42,307 bases of DNA. Origin: Rhodoferax sp. (lineage in GTDB: Bacteria; Pseudomonadota; Gammaproteobacteria; Burkholderiales; Burkholderiaceae_C). How positions within the stretch are numbered: the first letter of the stretch is position 1; each line of letters starts with the position of its first letter. Where the stretch lies: assembly GCF_028715765.1 (NCBI RefSeq), contig NZ_JAQURE010000028.1, forward strand, positions 1 to 42,307, given 5' to 3'. Position numbers and translations under genes: made by a program. Under the pieces are notes generated by a model that searched no databases, had not been told where the DNA came from, and was given only the letters and a program-made list of their open reading frames with translations. This document shows, in pieces, positions 32,927 to 42,222 of this stretch.

Positions 32927-33913
32927 ATGCTCAACATTTTTACCCTTGCCAACGGCCGGCTGTTCCAGGAAGAAATTGAATCGCTGGAAGAGCTTTCAAG
33001 ATTTCAGCCTATTTGGGTTGACCTGGAATCTCCCACACCCGAAGAAAAGCGCTGGATCAAGCAGTATTTTGGTTTGTCGATTCCAGACGATGCGATGGAC
33101 GAAGACATCGAAGAGTCTGCGCGTTTTTACAAAGAGGATAACGGTGACCTGCACATTCGCAGTGACTTTTTGGTGGCTGATGAAGATGAGCCACACACCG
33201 TGCGTGTCGCCTTTATTTTGAATTTGGTCAATGACGAACTCAAAAGCAAAGGGGTGCTTTTTTCGATTCACGACGAAGACGTGCCCGTTTTTCGCTTGCT
33301 GCGCATGCGTGCCCGGCGCGCACCAGGCTTGATTGAAGATGCCAAAGAAGTGCTGCTCAAGCTGTTTGATGCGGACGCTGAATATTCAGCCGACACTCTG
33401 GAAGAAATTTACGACGAGCTGGAAAAAGCCAGTGCCAAAGTGCTCTCGGGTGACGTGACCGACGCCATGGCCGGCGAAGTGTTGGGGGCTATTGCGCGCC
33501 ATGAGGACATGAATGGCCGGATTCGCCGCAACGCCATGGACACCCGGCGTGCGGTGAGCTTCATGATGCGCACCAAAATTCTCAACCCCGAGCAGTTTGA
33601 AGAAGCGCGCCAAATTTTGCGCGACATTGATTCACTGGACTCACACACGGCATTTTTGTTTGACAAGATCAACTTTTTGATGGATGCCACCGTGGGTTTC
33701 ATCAACATCAATCAAAACAAGATCATCAAAATTTTCTCCGTGGCCAGCGTGGCACTGCTGCCGCCCACTTTGATTGCCAGCTTGTACGGCATGAACTTCA
33801 AATACATGCCGGAGCTGGATTGGGCCATGGGCTACCCCTATGCCTTGGGGTTGATGCTGGCCAGTGCACTGGTGCCCATGTGGTATTTTCGCAAGCGCGG
33901 CTGGCTTAAATGA
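32927..33913 (+). CDS. corA: Magnesium/cobalt transporter CorA
   Basis: A 328-residue CorA channel. There is a long cytoplasmic N-terminal domain. The end carries two membrane helices and the signature Y-G-M-N in SLYGMNFKYMPELDW, with a basic tail (FRKRGWLK). GGGAG lies before the ATG at 32927. It is preceded by a leader hairpin and followed by short TGAGAAAA tandem units and a repeat copy. It is convergent with mtnN. Confidence 0.95.
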   Translation: MLNIFTLANGRLFQEEIESLEELSRFQPIWVDLESPTPEEKRWIKQYFGLSIPDDAMDEDIEESARFYKEDNGDLHIRSDFLVADEDEPHTVRVAFILNLVNDELKSKGVLFSIHDEDVPVFRLLRMRARRAPGLIEDAKEVLLKLFDADAEYSADTLEEIYDELEKASAKVLSGDVTDAMAGEVLGAIARHEDMNGRIRRNAMDTRRAVSFMMRTKILNPEQFEEARQILRDIDSLDSHTAFLFDKINFLMDATVGFININQNKIIKIFSVASVALLPPTLIASLYGMNFKYMPELDWAMGYPYALGLMLASALVPMWYFRKRGWLK

Positions 33914-33928
33914 GAAAATGAGAAAATG

Positions 33929-33968
33929 AGCTCTAGCGCTTGATCAATAAGCTCAAGCAGCTATTAAA
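33929..33968 (+). repeat. Dispersed palindromic repeat, copy 7
   Basis: Reads AGCTCTAGCGCTTGATCA, then ATAAGCTCAAGCAGCTATTA. CTTGA and TCAAG arms pair. It fills the convergent gap between corA and mtnN and ends 2 bp from the mtnN stop, so it may serve as a shared 3' end structure. Confidence 0.8.
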
Positions 33969-33969
33969 T

Positions 33970-34719
33970 TTATACTAATTTGATGAATTCGCGCATGATT
34001 GACAAGGCGTATGGGCTGGCAACTTGCTGCACAAACGCTGAAAAGTCGACGTGCGCTTGGGCGTCTGCACGGTCAGAAATGGTGCGCACAGCGGCAAAAG
34101 GGATGCCGTAGTCATGACAAACCTGTGCCACCGCGGCGCCTTCCATTTCAACCGCCAATGGGGCATGCCCCGCTTGTTTCAAGCCGCTGACCAATGCTGC
34201 AGCGCCCTGTGCGCTGGCCACAAACTGGTCGCCACTGGCAATCAAACCCTGGTGCACGCGCTGATCTTGAACTGAATTTTCATGGTGAAAATGACCTCTA
34301 GCGCTTTTGATACCTGTATGAGTAGCTTCTAAAAGAAGAGCACTGAGAGGCTCATCACAGGCCAGTGTGTCACGGCCATAGAGCGGGATTTCATAGCGTG
34401 CAAACAAGGGGCTGGAGTCCATGTCGTGCTGGATGAAGGCTTGGGCCACCACCACATCACCCACGTTGACCGACTGCCCCACACCGCCTGCAACACCTGT
34501 AAACACCACACGCTTCACGTCAAAGGCTTCAATCAAAGTGGTGGTAGTGGTGGCGGCGGCCACTTTGCCGACTTTGGAGAGCACCAGCACCACGTCTTGC
34601 TCCGCCCATTGCCCACACCAAAAGGTGCGTCCGGCGCGCTGCACGCGCCGGGGCTGACTCAACTGTTCAAGCAAGCCCCGCTGTTCATCCAGCAAGGCGC
34701 TCATGATGGCAAGCGTCAA
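33970..34719 (-). CDS. mtnN: 5'-methylthioadenosine/S-adenosylhomocysteine nucleosidase
   Basis: A 249-residue nucleosidase that recycles MTA and SAH. Seen: TLAIMSALLDEQRGLL (first strand), FTGVAGGVGQSVNVGDVVVA, GLIASGDQFV, the catalytic AVEMEGAAVAQVC and the Asp in RTISDRAD. The start is a TTG at 34719: AAGGA lies about 6 bp upstream, and starting at the ATG six codons later would remove the first beta strand. About 15 residues (129-143, LLLEATHTGIKSARG) come from a repeat copy and have no match in the E. coli enzyme. The surrounding residues up to GLIASGDQF are also longer than usual. Confidence 0.92.
   Translation of the reverse strand: MTLAIMSALLDEQRGLLEQLSQPRRVQRAGRTFWCGQWAEQDVVLVLSKVGKVAAATTTTTLIEAFDVKRVVFTGVAGGVGQSVNVGDVVVAQAFIQHDMDSSPLFARYEIPLYGRDTLACDEPLSALLLEATHTGIKSARGHFHHENSVQDQRVHQGLIASGDQFVASAQGAAALVSGLKQAGHAPLAVEMEGAAVAQVCHDYGIPFAAVRTISDRADAQAHVDFSAFVQQVASPYALSIMREFIKLV
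34293..34335 (+). repeat. Dispersed palindromic repeat, copy 8 (translated within mtnN)
   Basis: Reads GACCTCTAGCGCTTTTGATA, then CCTGTATGAGTAGCTTCTAA. The left end CCTCTAGCGCTT is identical to copy 2. It is read through in the mtnN frame without a stop. Confidence 0.8.
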
Positions 34720-34740
34720 AAAATGTCCTTCGGGTAGGGG

Positions 34741-36414
34741 TTACTTGGTGCGCAATTCACGTCGCAAAATTTTACCGACGGGCGTCTTGGGCAGCTCAGT
34801 GCGAAATTCAATCAACTTGGGCTGTTTGTAGCCGGTGAGGTTTTCTTTGCAAAACGCGCGAATTTGATCTTCAGTCAGGCTGGGGTCTTTTTTGACGATC
34901 ACCAGTTTGACGGCCTCTCCGGCTTTGGCATCTGGCACGCCAACGCAGGCACATTCCATGATGCCTGGCATTTGCGACACCACATCTTCCAGCTCGGTGG
35001 GGAAGACGTTGAATCCACTGACCAAAATCATGTCTTTCTTGCGATCCACAATTTTGAAGAAGCCCCGTTCATCCATCACGCCAACGTCGCCTGACTTGAA
35101 GTAGCCGTCTGGAGTCATCACTTTGGCGGTTTCGTCTGGGCGTTGCCAATAACCCGCCATCACTTGGGGACCTTTGATGGCAATTTCACCGGCTTGCCCA
35201 GGTGCGACTTCCTGACCCTCATCGTCAAGCAGCTTGAGCCACGTGTTGCAGACCGGAATGCCAATAGAGCCTGAGTATTCAGTCACCGTGATGGGGTTGG
35301 AGGTGGCCACTGGTGCGGTTTCGCTCAAACCATAGCCTTCACAAATGGCACAGCCCGTTTTCTCAAACCAAATTTTGGCCACGGCACTTTGCACCGCCGT
35401 GCCACCCCCCGCTGACACCAGCAAACTGCTCCAGTTGACCTTGTTGAAGTCTGGGTGATTGGCCAGACCATTGAAGAGCGTGTTGACGGCTGGGAACACA
35501 TGAATTTTGTGTTTGGACAACTCTTTGAGTACCGCAGCGAAGTCACGCGGGTTCGGGATCAAGACCAGTTTGCCACCCATGCGCAACGACAGCATCATGT
35601 TTACCGTGAAGGCAAAAATGTGGTAAAGCGGCAAGGCACATACCGAGATGATTTGCTCTGAAGCGGGTATGTTTTTCAAGGCTGGTTGAAACCAGGCATC
35701 TGACTGCAGCAAGTTGGCCACCAGGTTGCGATGCAACAGCACCGCGCCTTTGGACACGCCCGTGGTGCCGCCTGTGTATTGCAGCACCGCCACATCATCG
35801 GGCTTGAGTGTTAATTTTTTCAAGTTGCCGTTGCTGGCTTTGGCCATGGCGGCGTTGAACCGCACGGCTTGGGGCAAATTGAAATCAGGCACCATTTTTT
35901 TGACATTGCGCACCACATAGTTCACCAACGCCCCTTTGAGCAAGCCAAGTTGGTCGCCCATGGCGCAAAGCACCACGTGCTTCACGGGTGTGTTGGACAG
36001 GCATTTCTCAAGCGTGGCAGCAAAATTTTCCAAAATGACAATCGCCTTGGCACCAGAGTCTTTCAGTTGGTGCTCAAGCTCACGCGCGGTGTAGAGTGGG
36101 TTGACATTGACCAATGTGAAACCCGCTCGCATGATGCCCATCACGGCTATGGGGTATTGCATCACGTTGGGCATCATCACCGCCACCCGGTCACCCTTGA
36201 CCAAGCCAAGACTTTGCAAATACACACCAAAGGTCTGACTGAGCTCATCGACCTGCCGGTAACTCAGCTCCTTGCCCAGAAAACTGTAGGCACTGCGATC
36301 AGCAAATTTCTTAAACGATTCCTCCATCATGACCACCATCGAGTCGTACCGGTCAGGATCAATGTCGGCGGGAACACCTTCGGGGTAGCTGCTTAGCCAG
36401 ATACGGTCAGTCAT
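34741..36414 (-). CDS. fadD: Long-chain fatty acid-CoA ligase
   Basis: A 557-residue AMP-forming acyl-CoA synthetase that activates fatty acids. The P-loop LQYTGGTTGVSKGAVLLHRN, the GYGLSETAPV motif and the C-terminal YFKSGDVGVMDERGFFKIVD and catalytic-lysine region TPVGKILRRELR are intact. Length is that of FadD. GGAGAG precedes the ATG. Its promoter lies in the 170-bp gap before the pntB terminator. Confidence 0.93.
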   Translation of the reverse strand: MTDRIWLSSYPEGVPADIDPDRYDSMVVMMEESFKKFADRSAYSFLGKELSYRQVDELSQTFGVYLQSLGLVKGDRVAVMMPNVMQYPIAVMGIMRAGFTLVNVNPLYTARELEHQLKDSGAKAIVILENFAATLEKCLSNTPVKHVVLCAMGDQLGLLKGALVNYVVRNVKKMVPDFNLPQAVRFNAAMAKASNGNLKKLTLKPDDVAVLQYTGGTTGVSKGAVLLHRNLVANLLQSDAWFQPALKNIPASEQIISVCALPLYHIFAFTVNMMLSLRMGGKLVLIPNPRDFAAVLKELSKHKIHVFPAVNTLFNGLANHPDFNKVNWSSLLVSAGGGTAVQSAVAKIWFEKTGCAICEGYGLSETAPVATSNPITVTEYSGSIGIPVCNTWLKLLDDEGQEVAPGQAGEIAIKGPQVMAGYWQRPDETAKVMTPDGYFKSGDVGVMDERGFFKIVDRKKDMILVSGFNVFPTELEDVVSQMPGIMECACVGVPDAKAGEAVKLVIVKKDPSLTEDQIRAFCKENLTGYKQPKLIEFRTELPKTPVGKILRRELRTK

Positions 36415-36538
36415 GTGAATCTCTCCATGTGTCGCTTAAAAATTTCATTGTCACCCGGTTTGTCAGGTTCTGTAAGCTGTGTTTTCCCTTATTAGACAGT
36501 TCACTCCAGTTCGAAGAGATCATGCCCTTGGATCAAGA

Positions 36539-36566
36539 TAAAAAAAGAGGCCCAACGGGCCTCTTG
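36539..36566 (-). terminator. Rho-independent terminator after pntB
   Basis: On the reverse strand AAGAGGCCC pairs perfectly with GGGCCTCTT around a GTT loop, followed by a run of T. It lies 19 bp past the pntB stop and isolates pntAB from fadD. Confidence 0.93.
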
Positions 36567-36584
36567 CGGTGAAAAGCTGCAAGC

Positions 36585-38003
36585 TCACGCTTTGAGCGCA
36601 GTGAGCACTTCATCAAGCATTTTCTTGGCATCACCAAACAGCATGCGGTTGTTTTCTTTGTAAAACAAGGGGTTGTCAACACCTGCATAGCCGCTGGCCA
36701 TGCTGCGCTTCATGACGATGGAGGTCTTGGACTTCCAGACTTCAAGCACCGGCATCCCCGCAATCGGACTGGTGGGGTCGTCTTGTGCGCTGGGGTTGAC
36801 GATGTCGTTGGCACCAATCACCATGGTGACATCGGTGTCAGGGAAGTCGTCATTGAGCTCGTCCATTTCAAACACGATGTCGTAAGGCACCTTTGCCTCG
36901 GCCAGCAGCACGTTCATGTGTCCTGGCATGCGCCCAGCCACCGGGTGAATGCCAAAACGCACATTCACACCCTTGGCGCGCAAATGTTTGGTGATTTCAA
37001 ACACCGTGTGCTGAGCCTGTGCCACAGCCATGCCGTAGCCGGGCACGATGATCACACTTTTGGCTTCGCGCAGCAGCTCAGCAGTTTCTACGGCACTGAC
37101 TGCCGTCACTTCACCCGCAGGCACCACACCGCCGGCAGCGGCTGTAGGCTTGGCGCTGGTGGTGCCAAAACCACCCGCAATCACGCTGATGAAACTGCGG
37201 TTCATGGCGTTGCACATGATGTAAGAAAGAATAGCACCGCTGGAACCCACCAGCGCACCCACCACAATCAGCAAGTCGTTGCTGAGCATGAACCCGGTGG
37301 CTGCCGCCGCCCAGCCTGAATAGCTGTTGAGCATGGACACCACCACGGGCATGTCAGCGCCGCCAATGGCCATCACCATGTGCACACCAAACAGCAATGC
37401 AATCACGGTCATGACGATGATTGGCGTGACACCCTCTTGCACCGTGTGCGCACCCATGAACACACCACCAAAATAAATCACGGTCAACAAACCCGCCAGA
37501 TTCATCCAGTGCCGTCCAGGCAACAACAAGGGGTTCCCCCCAATGCGCCCCGACAGCTTGCCAAAAGCAATCACTGAGCCCGACAGCGTGACCGCACCAA
37601 TGAAAATGCCGATGTAAATTTCCAGCTCATGAATGGTTTTGGCCGCACCCTCAAACTCTTTTGTGGCGGTGGGGTCGACAAACGTGGCAAAACCCACCAG
37701 CACCGCTGCCAAGCCCACCATGCTGTGCATGAAGGCCACCAACTCGGGCATTTGCGTCATTTGCACGCTGCGCGCCAAATACAAACCAATGCTGCCGCCC
37801 ACCACCATGGCGGCAATGATCCAGGCGTAACCGCCGCTGTTGACCTGCGGACCCAGCACGGTGGCTAGCACGGCAATGGTCATGCCGATCATGCCAAACA
37901 GGTTACCGCGGCGAGAACTTTCCTGGTTAGACAAACCGCCCAGGCTCAAAATGAACAAAATGGTCGCACCAATGTAGGCAACCGTGGCCAGACTTGAATT
38001 CAT
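36585..38003 (-). CDS. pntB: NAD(P) transhydrogenase subunit beta
   Basis: A 472-residue membrane subunit of proton-translocating transhydrogenase, which makes NADPH from NADH using the proton gradient. About eight or nine membrane helices are followed by the soluble NADP-binding domain: [38 protein letters not shown], and [26 protein letters not shown] precedes the ATG. The gap to pntA is 15 bp. Confidence 0.96.
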   Translation of the reverse strand: MNSSLATVAYIGATILFILSLGGLSNQESSRRGNLFGMIGMTIAVLATVLGPQVNSGGYAWIIAAMVVGGSIGLYLARSVQMTQMPELVAFMHSMVGLAAVLVGFATFVDPTATKEFEGAAKTIHELEIYIGIFIGAVTLSGSVIAFGKLSGRIGGNPLLLPGRHWMNLAGLLTVIYFGGVFMGAHTVQEGVTPIIVMTVIALLFGVHMVMAIGGADMPVVVSMLNSYSGWAAAATGFMLSNDLLIVVGALVGSSGAILSYIMCNAMNRSFISVIAGGFGTTSAKPTAAAGGVVPAGEVTAVSAVETAELLREAKSVIIVPGYGMAVAQAQHTVFEITKHLRAKGVNVRFGIHPVAGRMPGHMNVLLAEAKVPYDIVFEMDELNDDFPDTDVTMVIGANDIVNPSAQDDPTSPIAGMPVLEVWKSKTSIVMKRSMASGYAGVDNPLFYKENNRMLFGDAKKMLDEVLTALKA

Positions 38004-38018
38004 GTATGGCTCCTCTTC

Positions 38019-39638
38019 TTATTTACGGAACATGGCCAGCATGCGCTGGGTGACGGCAAAGCCGCCAAACATATTGATGGCAGTCAGGGCAATGGCCACT
38101 GCCGCAATCCAGGTGATCAAGCTGTTAGGCCGGTCGGCTGCATCCATCAAGGGCGAAATTTGCACCAGCGCACCAATGGCAATGATGCTGGAGATGGCGT
38201 TGGTCACGCTCATCAGCGGCGTGTGCAGCGCGGGCTTCACGTTCCACACCACCATGTAGCCCACAAAGCAGGCCAACACAAACACGGTGAAGTGCGACAT
38301 GAACTCTTTAGGCGCGCTGTGACCGATGAGCCAGAATAACGCTGCCACCACAGCAAACATCAGTGCCAGTTTGCCCGCAGGCATGGGGGCACTGGGCTCG
38401 CCGTGGCCTTTGGCTTTTTTGGCCGCAGGTGCGGCTGCCGGTTTGGCCACTGGTGCGGCTGCCGGTTTCAGGGCAGGTGCCGGCCAGGTAACGCTGCCGT
38501 CTTTGGTCACGGTGAGGCCGCGAATGGCGTCATCTTCCATGTTGACGTTGATCACGCCATCTTTGGTTTTGCACAACTCTTCCGTCAAACGGAACAAGTT
38601 GGTGCTGTACAGGGTAGATGACTGTTTGGCCAAGCGCGACACCAGGTCGGTAAAGCCAACAATCGTCACGCCATGTCTCACCACAGATTGCCCGGGCACA
38701 GTCAACTCGCAATTGCCACCTTGCTCGGCGGCCATGTCCACAATCACGCTGCCGGGCTTCATGCTTTGCACCATCTCGGCAGTGATCAGCTTAGGTGCTG
38801 GGCGCCCTGGAATCAAAGCCGTGGTGATGATGATGTCAACCTCTTTGGCTTGGTTGGCGTACATGGCGCGCTGGGCTTGTTGAAAGCCTTCGCTCATGAC
38901 CTTGGCATAGCCGCCGCCGCCGGAGCCTTCTTCTTCGTAGTCCACCTTGACAAATTCGCCACCGAGCGAGACCACTTGGTCTGCCACCTCGGCTCGGGTG
39001 TCGTTGGCGCGCACAATGGCGCCCAAACCAGCAGCGGTGCCAATGGCAGCCAACCCGGCCACACCAGCGCCAGCAATGAACACTTTGGCTGGGGGTACTT
39101 TGCCCGCCGCCGTGATTTGACCGTTGAAAAAACGACCAAACGCATTGGCTGCTTCGATCACTGCACGGTAGCCTGCCACGCCGGCCATGGACGTCAATGC
39201 ATCCATTTTTTGCGCACGGCTCAGGGTGCGCGGCAGCGCATCAATGGCCAGCACTGTTACGTTCTTGGCGGCCAGCTCTTTGAGCAATTCTGGGTTCTGG
39301 GCGGGCCAGATGAAGCTGATCAAGGTGGCACCTTCGTGCATCAAAGCCACTTCGTCTGCACTTGGGGCGCGAACTTTGAACACAATGTCAGAACCTGACC
39401 ATAGTTCTGCTGCGCTGCCCACCACTTCAGCACCTGCTTGCAGGTAAGCTGCATCGCTGAAGTTGGCAGCATCACCCGCACCCGCTTCTACGGCCACTTT
39501 AAAGCCGAGCTTGATCAGTTTTTCAACCACCTCTGGCACGGTGGCGACTCGTTTCTCGTCTGGGAAAACTTCGCGTGGCACGCCAATGCGTTGCACTTTT
39601 GGACCAGATGCGTCTTGACTGATGGCACCAGTTTGCAT
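38019..39638 (-). CDS. pntA: NAD(P) transhydrogenase subunit alpha (single polypeptide)
   Basis: A 539-residue alpha subunit with the NAD-binding part (RIGVPREVFPDEKRVATVPE; VFIAGAGVAGLAAIGTA) fused to the membrane part, as in E. coli. They are joined by an Ala/Pro/Lys linker near residues 395-425 (PVAKPAAAPAAKKAKGHG). About four C-terminal helices follow. The start is the ATG at 39638 because AGGAG lies 7 bp before it; an in-frame ATG at 39653 precedes that ribosome site. Confidence 0.95.
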   Translation of the reverse strand: MQTGAISQDASGPKVQRIGVPREVFPDEKRVATVPEVVEKLIKLGFKVAVEAGAGDAANFSDAAYLQAGAEVVGSAAELWSGSDIVFKVRAPSADEVALMHEGATLISFIWPAQNPELLKELAAKNVTVLAIDALPRTLSRAQKMDALTSMAGVAGYRAVIEAANAFGRFFNGQITAAGKVPPAKVFIAGAGVAGLAAIGTAAGLGAIVRANDTRAEVADQVVSLGGEFVKVDYEEEGSGGGGYAKVMSEGFQQAQRAMYANQAKEVDIIITTALIPGRPAPKLITAEMVQSMKPGSVIVDMAAEQGGNCELTVPGQSVVRHGVTIVGFTDLVSRLAKQSSTLYSTNLFRLTEELCKTKDGVINVNMEDDAIRGLTVTKDGSVTWPAPALKPAAAPVAKPAAAPAAKKAKGHGEPSAPMPAGKLALMFAVVAALFWLIGHSAPKEFMSHFTVFVLACFVGYMVVWNVKPALHTPLMSVTNAISSIIAIGALVQISPLMDAADRPNSLITWIAAVAIALTAINMFGGFAVTQRMLAMFRK

Positions 39639-39781
39639 GGGTCGACTCCTCATATCGTTGGTATTGTTTCTAAACCGCTTGAGCTTACCTCAGTTTTTTC
39701 CCCATCTTGCTGACAAAAATTCAACCCATCTTTGATCAAAGCCAAAAATCACCCTCGGCATCTTTTACCGATAATTCAGGC

Positions 39782-40300
39782 ATGAATATCCGATGGAAAC
39801 CCAGCGCCACTGTGGCCGCAATCATTGAACACCAAGGCAAATTTCTACTGGTGGAAGAGCACACCCCGGAAGGTTTGCGTTTGAACAATCCCGCTGGTCA
39901 CCTTGATGAGGGCGAGTCATTGGTCGATGGCTGTGCCCGTGAAGCACTTGAAGAAACCACCCATGCCTTCACCCCTACCCACCTGCTGGGGGTTTACATG
40001 TCACGTTTTCAGCGCCCGGCAAGTGACCTGCAAGCTGCGCAAGACATCACCTACCTGCGCTTTGCCTTTTGTGGCACGCTGGGTGCGGTGCAGGCTGGCC
40101 GCAGTTTGGACACTGGCATTGTGCGCACCCTGTGGCTCAGCCCCGATGAACTGCGCACCAGTGCTAACCGCCACCGCAGCCCTTTGGTGCTTCAATGCAT
40201 GGAAGACTATTTATTGGGGCAGCGTTATCCGCTCCATCTGATTCACACCGACCCGTCGGTCATGCAACTGCATCACCCGGCGGGTGTGACCTGCGCATGA
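39782..40300 (+). CDS. Nudix hydrolase (NudJ-like)
   Basis: A 172-residue Nudix phosphohydrolase. The Nudix box is complete: [20 protein letters not shown]. It starts [20 protein letters not shown], as in NudJ (HMP-PP/nucleotide phosphatase). Its adjacency to mnmA is the same as in E. coli (nudJ-mnmA). The stop overlaps the mnmA start (ATGA). The ATG at 39782 was preferred; upstream codons do not resemble the family. Confidence 0.9.
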   Translation: MNIRWKPSATVAAIIEHQGKFLLVEEHTPEGLRLNNPAGHLDEGESLVDGCAREALEETTHAFTPTHLLGVYMSRFQRPASDLQAAQDITYLRFAFCGTLGAVQAGRSLDTGIVRTLWLSPDELRTSANRHRSPLVLQCMEDYLLGQRYPLHLIHTDPSVMQLHHPAGVTCA

Positions 40301-41454
40301 CCGCCCTCAAAAAACACCGCGTGGTGGTGGGTTTGAGTGGCGGGGTGGATTCAGCCGTGACCGCCTGGTTACTCAAACAGCAAGGCCATGAGGTGGTGGG
40401 CATCTTCATGAAAAACTGGGAAGATGATGACGACACCGGTTACTGTTCGTCAAACATCGACTTTGTGGACGCTGCGGCGGTGGCCGATGTGATTGGCATC
40501 GAGATTGAGCACGTCAACTTTGCTGCTGAATACAAAGACCGGGTATTTGCTGAATTTTTACGCGAGTACAGCAGCGGCCGCACGCCCAACCCCGACATTT
40601 TGTGCAACGCCGAAATCAAGTTCAAAGCCTTTTTAGACCATGCCCTGCGCCTGGGCGCCGACAAAATCGCCACCGGACATTACGCCCGCGTGCGCTGCAT
40701 CGGCCCGGCGGGCAACGCGCTGGACGTGCATCAGGCGCAGTTGGGCAGCGGTCGTTTTGAATTGCTCAAGGGGCTAGACCCGGCCAAAGACCAAAGCTAT
40801 TTTTTGCACCGCCTGAACCAGGCGCAATTGTCAAAAACATTGTTCCCGGTGGGCGAGTTGCTCAAAACCGAGGTGCGACGGCTGGCGCTTGAAATTGGCC
40901 TGCCCAACGCCAAAAAGAAAGACTCCACCGGCATCTGCTTTATTGGCGAGCGCCCGTTTCGCGACTTTCTGAACCGCTACCTGGCCAAAACGCCCGGCCC
41001 GGTCAAGAACGACAAGGGCCAGACCATTGCCGAGCACGTGGGCTTGAGTTTCTACACCCTGGGACAACGCCAGGGCCTGGGTATTGGCGGCCTCAAAGCC
41101 AAAGGCGCGCAACGCGGCGGCGGTGACCACGCGCCGTGGTTTGTGGCGCGCAAGGATATGGACAGCAATACGTTGTGGGTGGTGCAGGGGCATGACCACC
41201 CGTGGCTGCAGTCGCTGCAACTCACGGCCGGGCAGGCGAGCTGGGTCGCTGGTGTTGCGCCGCAGGGTGGTGCCTTCGCCGCCAAAACGCGTTACCGCCA
41301 GATGGATGCGGCGTGCGTGTTGTCGGGTGTGGATGCGAGCCGCTTCACGCTGGATTTTGCCCAGCCGCAGTGGGCCGTGACACCCGGGCAGTCGGCTGTG
41401 TTGTACGACGGTGAGGTTTGTTTGGGTGGGGGAGTGATTGAGGGGAATGGGTGA
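40297..41454 (+). CDS. mnmA: tRNA 2-thiouridine(34) synthase MnmA
   Basis: A 385-residue enzyme that thiolates U34 of tRNA-Lys, Glu and Gln. The PP-loop [13 protein letters not shown] is near residue 15. Catalytic Cys103 ([12 protein letters not shown]) and Cys214 ([12 protein letters not shown]) are both present, as are GHYAR and DQSYFL. The start overlaps the Nudix stop by 4 nt, implying coupled translation. A repeat copy lies about 30 bp after the stop. Confidence 0.96.
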   Translation: MTALKKHRVVVGLSGGVDSAVTAWLLKQQGHEVVGIFMKNWEDDDDTGYCSSNIDFVDAAAVADVIGIEIEHVNFAAEYKDRVFAEFLREYSSGRTPNPDILCNAEIKFKAFLDHALRLGADKIATGHYARVRCIGPAGNALDVHQAQLGSGRFELLKGLDPAKDQSYFLHRLNQAQLSKTLFPVGELLKTEVRRLALEIGLPNAKKKDSTGICFIGERPFRDFLNRYLAKTPGPVKNDKGQTIAEHVGLSFYTLGQRQGLGIGGLKAKGAQRGGGDHAPWFVARKDMDSNTLWVVQGHDHPWLQSLQLTAGQASWVAGVAPQGGAFAAKTRYRQMDAACVLSGVDASRFTLDFAQPQWAVTPGQSAVLYDGEVCLGGGVIEGNG

Positions 41455-41484
41455 GACTGTAGATTGATTGCAAGCCATTTTGAT

Positions 41485-41525
41485 CTGTAGCGCTTGTCTG
41501 GGAAGCACGACCAGCTACTTATTTT
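41485..41525 (+). repeat. Dispersed palindromic repeat, copy 9
   Basis: Reads CTGTAGCGCTTGTCTGGGA, then AGCACGACCAGCTACTTATT. It keeps the TAGCGCTT left end and the AGCTA right end and lies just downstream of mnmA. Confidence 0.65.
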
Positions 41526-41589
41526 GTAGTGGCTAGCGTATTGAAATTCCGGGGGTTGTGTTTTGGATTTCAGCGTGTGCAGGCAAGGA

Positions 41590-41843
41590 TGGGCTTCTGC
41601 AGCAGTGGGCGCGGGCGTTCATGGTACTTGGCTTTGCGCCGCCACCGGACGGTCTTGGTGTCAGCAGCGATTCAATTTCAACCTGCCCCATGTCATGCGG
41701 GTGCACCAGGACGTGAAACCAGATGAGGTTTTTGAACCATACCCTCAAGCCCCTTCGATTCTGAGGCTATAGTGCAGGCAGCGTTTCTGTTCGCGCAACT
41801 GGTCCAGCAACCGGATCGACTTCAATACCGGGATGCTGTTTAT
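41590..41843 (-). pseudogene. Decayed integron-type tyrosine integrase (N-terminal part)
   Basis: Read leftward, 41843-41745 gives NSIPVLKSIRLLDQLREQ then KRCLHYSLRIEGA and a stop. A frame change at about 41747 restores VWFKNLIWFH and HPHDMGQVEIESLLT. This matches the N-terminal SAM-like domain of integron/XerC-type integrases (...LLDQ.R...HYS.RTE.AYV.W...FI.FH...HP.DMG..E.E.FLT). Further bits such as STMN and PLLQKP beyond 41650 are in mixed frames, so the left boundary is approximate. The catalytic domain is absent. The upstream side ends at the IS3 element 8 bp away. Confidence 0.6.
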
Positions 41844-41916
41844 TCTGGGAGTGATCTTGCCCCCGAAAAATGGACTCCATAGCTGAAGGAAAATTTCAGA
41901 CATTGGAGATTAGGAA

Positions 41917-42222
41917 ATGAGCAAGAAGGTTGATGGACAAGCGCGGGGCAAATACACCCTGGAATTCAAACTGGAGGCAGTGCGCCTGGTCAAAGGTGGG
42001 CAAGCGGCTTCAGTGACCTCGAAGGTGCTGGGTATACCGAACCAGACACTGGACAACTGGATACGCCTGAGCAACAAAGGCCAGCTCAAGGGTGCAGGTG
42101 ATAAACCGGTCTCGCCCGAGCAAATGGAGCTGGCCCGGCTGCGCGCGGAGTTATCCAGGGTGAAGATGGAGCGCGACATCTTAAAAAAAGCGACGGCGTA
42201 CTTCGCGCGGGAATTGCTGTGA
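41917..42222 (+). CDS. IS3-family transposase OrfA
   Basis: A 101-residue protein with the HTH of IS3 OrfA: YTLEFKLEAVRLVKGGQAAS, then KVLGIPNQTLDNWIR. A leucine-zipper-like end (MELARLRAELSRVKMERDIL) leads into KKATAYFA. A run of seven A at 42183-42189 (TTA AAA AAA G) is the probable -1 slippage site that joins OrfA to OrfB. Confidence 0.92.
   Translation: MSKKVDGQARGKYTLEFKLEAVRLVKGGQAASVTSKVLGIPNQTLDNWIRLSNKGQLKGAGDKPVSPEQMELARLRAELSRVKMERDILKKATAYFARELL

Noticed and set aside
38673-39398. 241-codon frame opposite pntA
   Set aside because: Shadow of a highly conserved transhydrogenase gene; no family features.
9647-41525. Repeats considered as a CRISPR array or as integron attC sites
   Set aside because: Copies are kilobases apart, diverged and partly in genes; no regular spacers, and no RYYYAAC/GTTRRRY pair at matched ends.
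41529-41772. Short + strand frames downstream of mnmA
   Set aside because: No family likeness; the minus strand carries integrase-like fragments instead.
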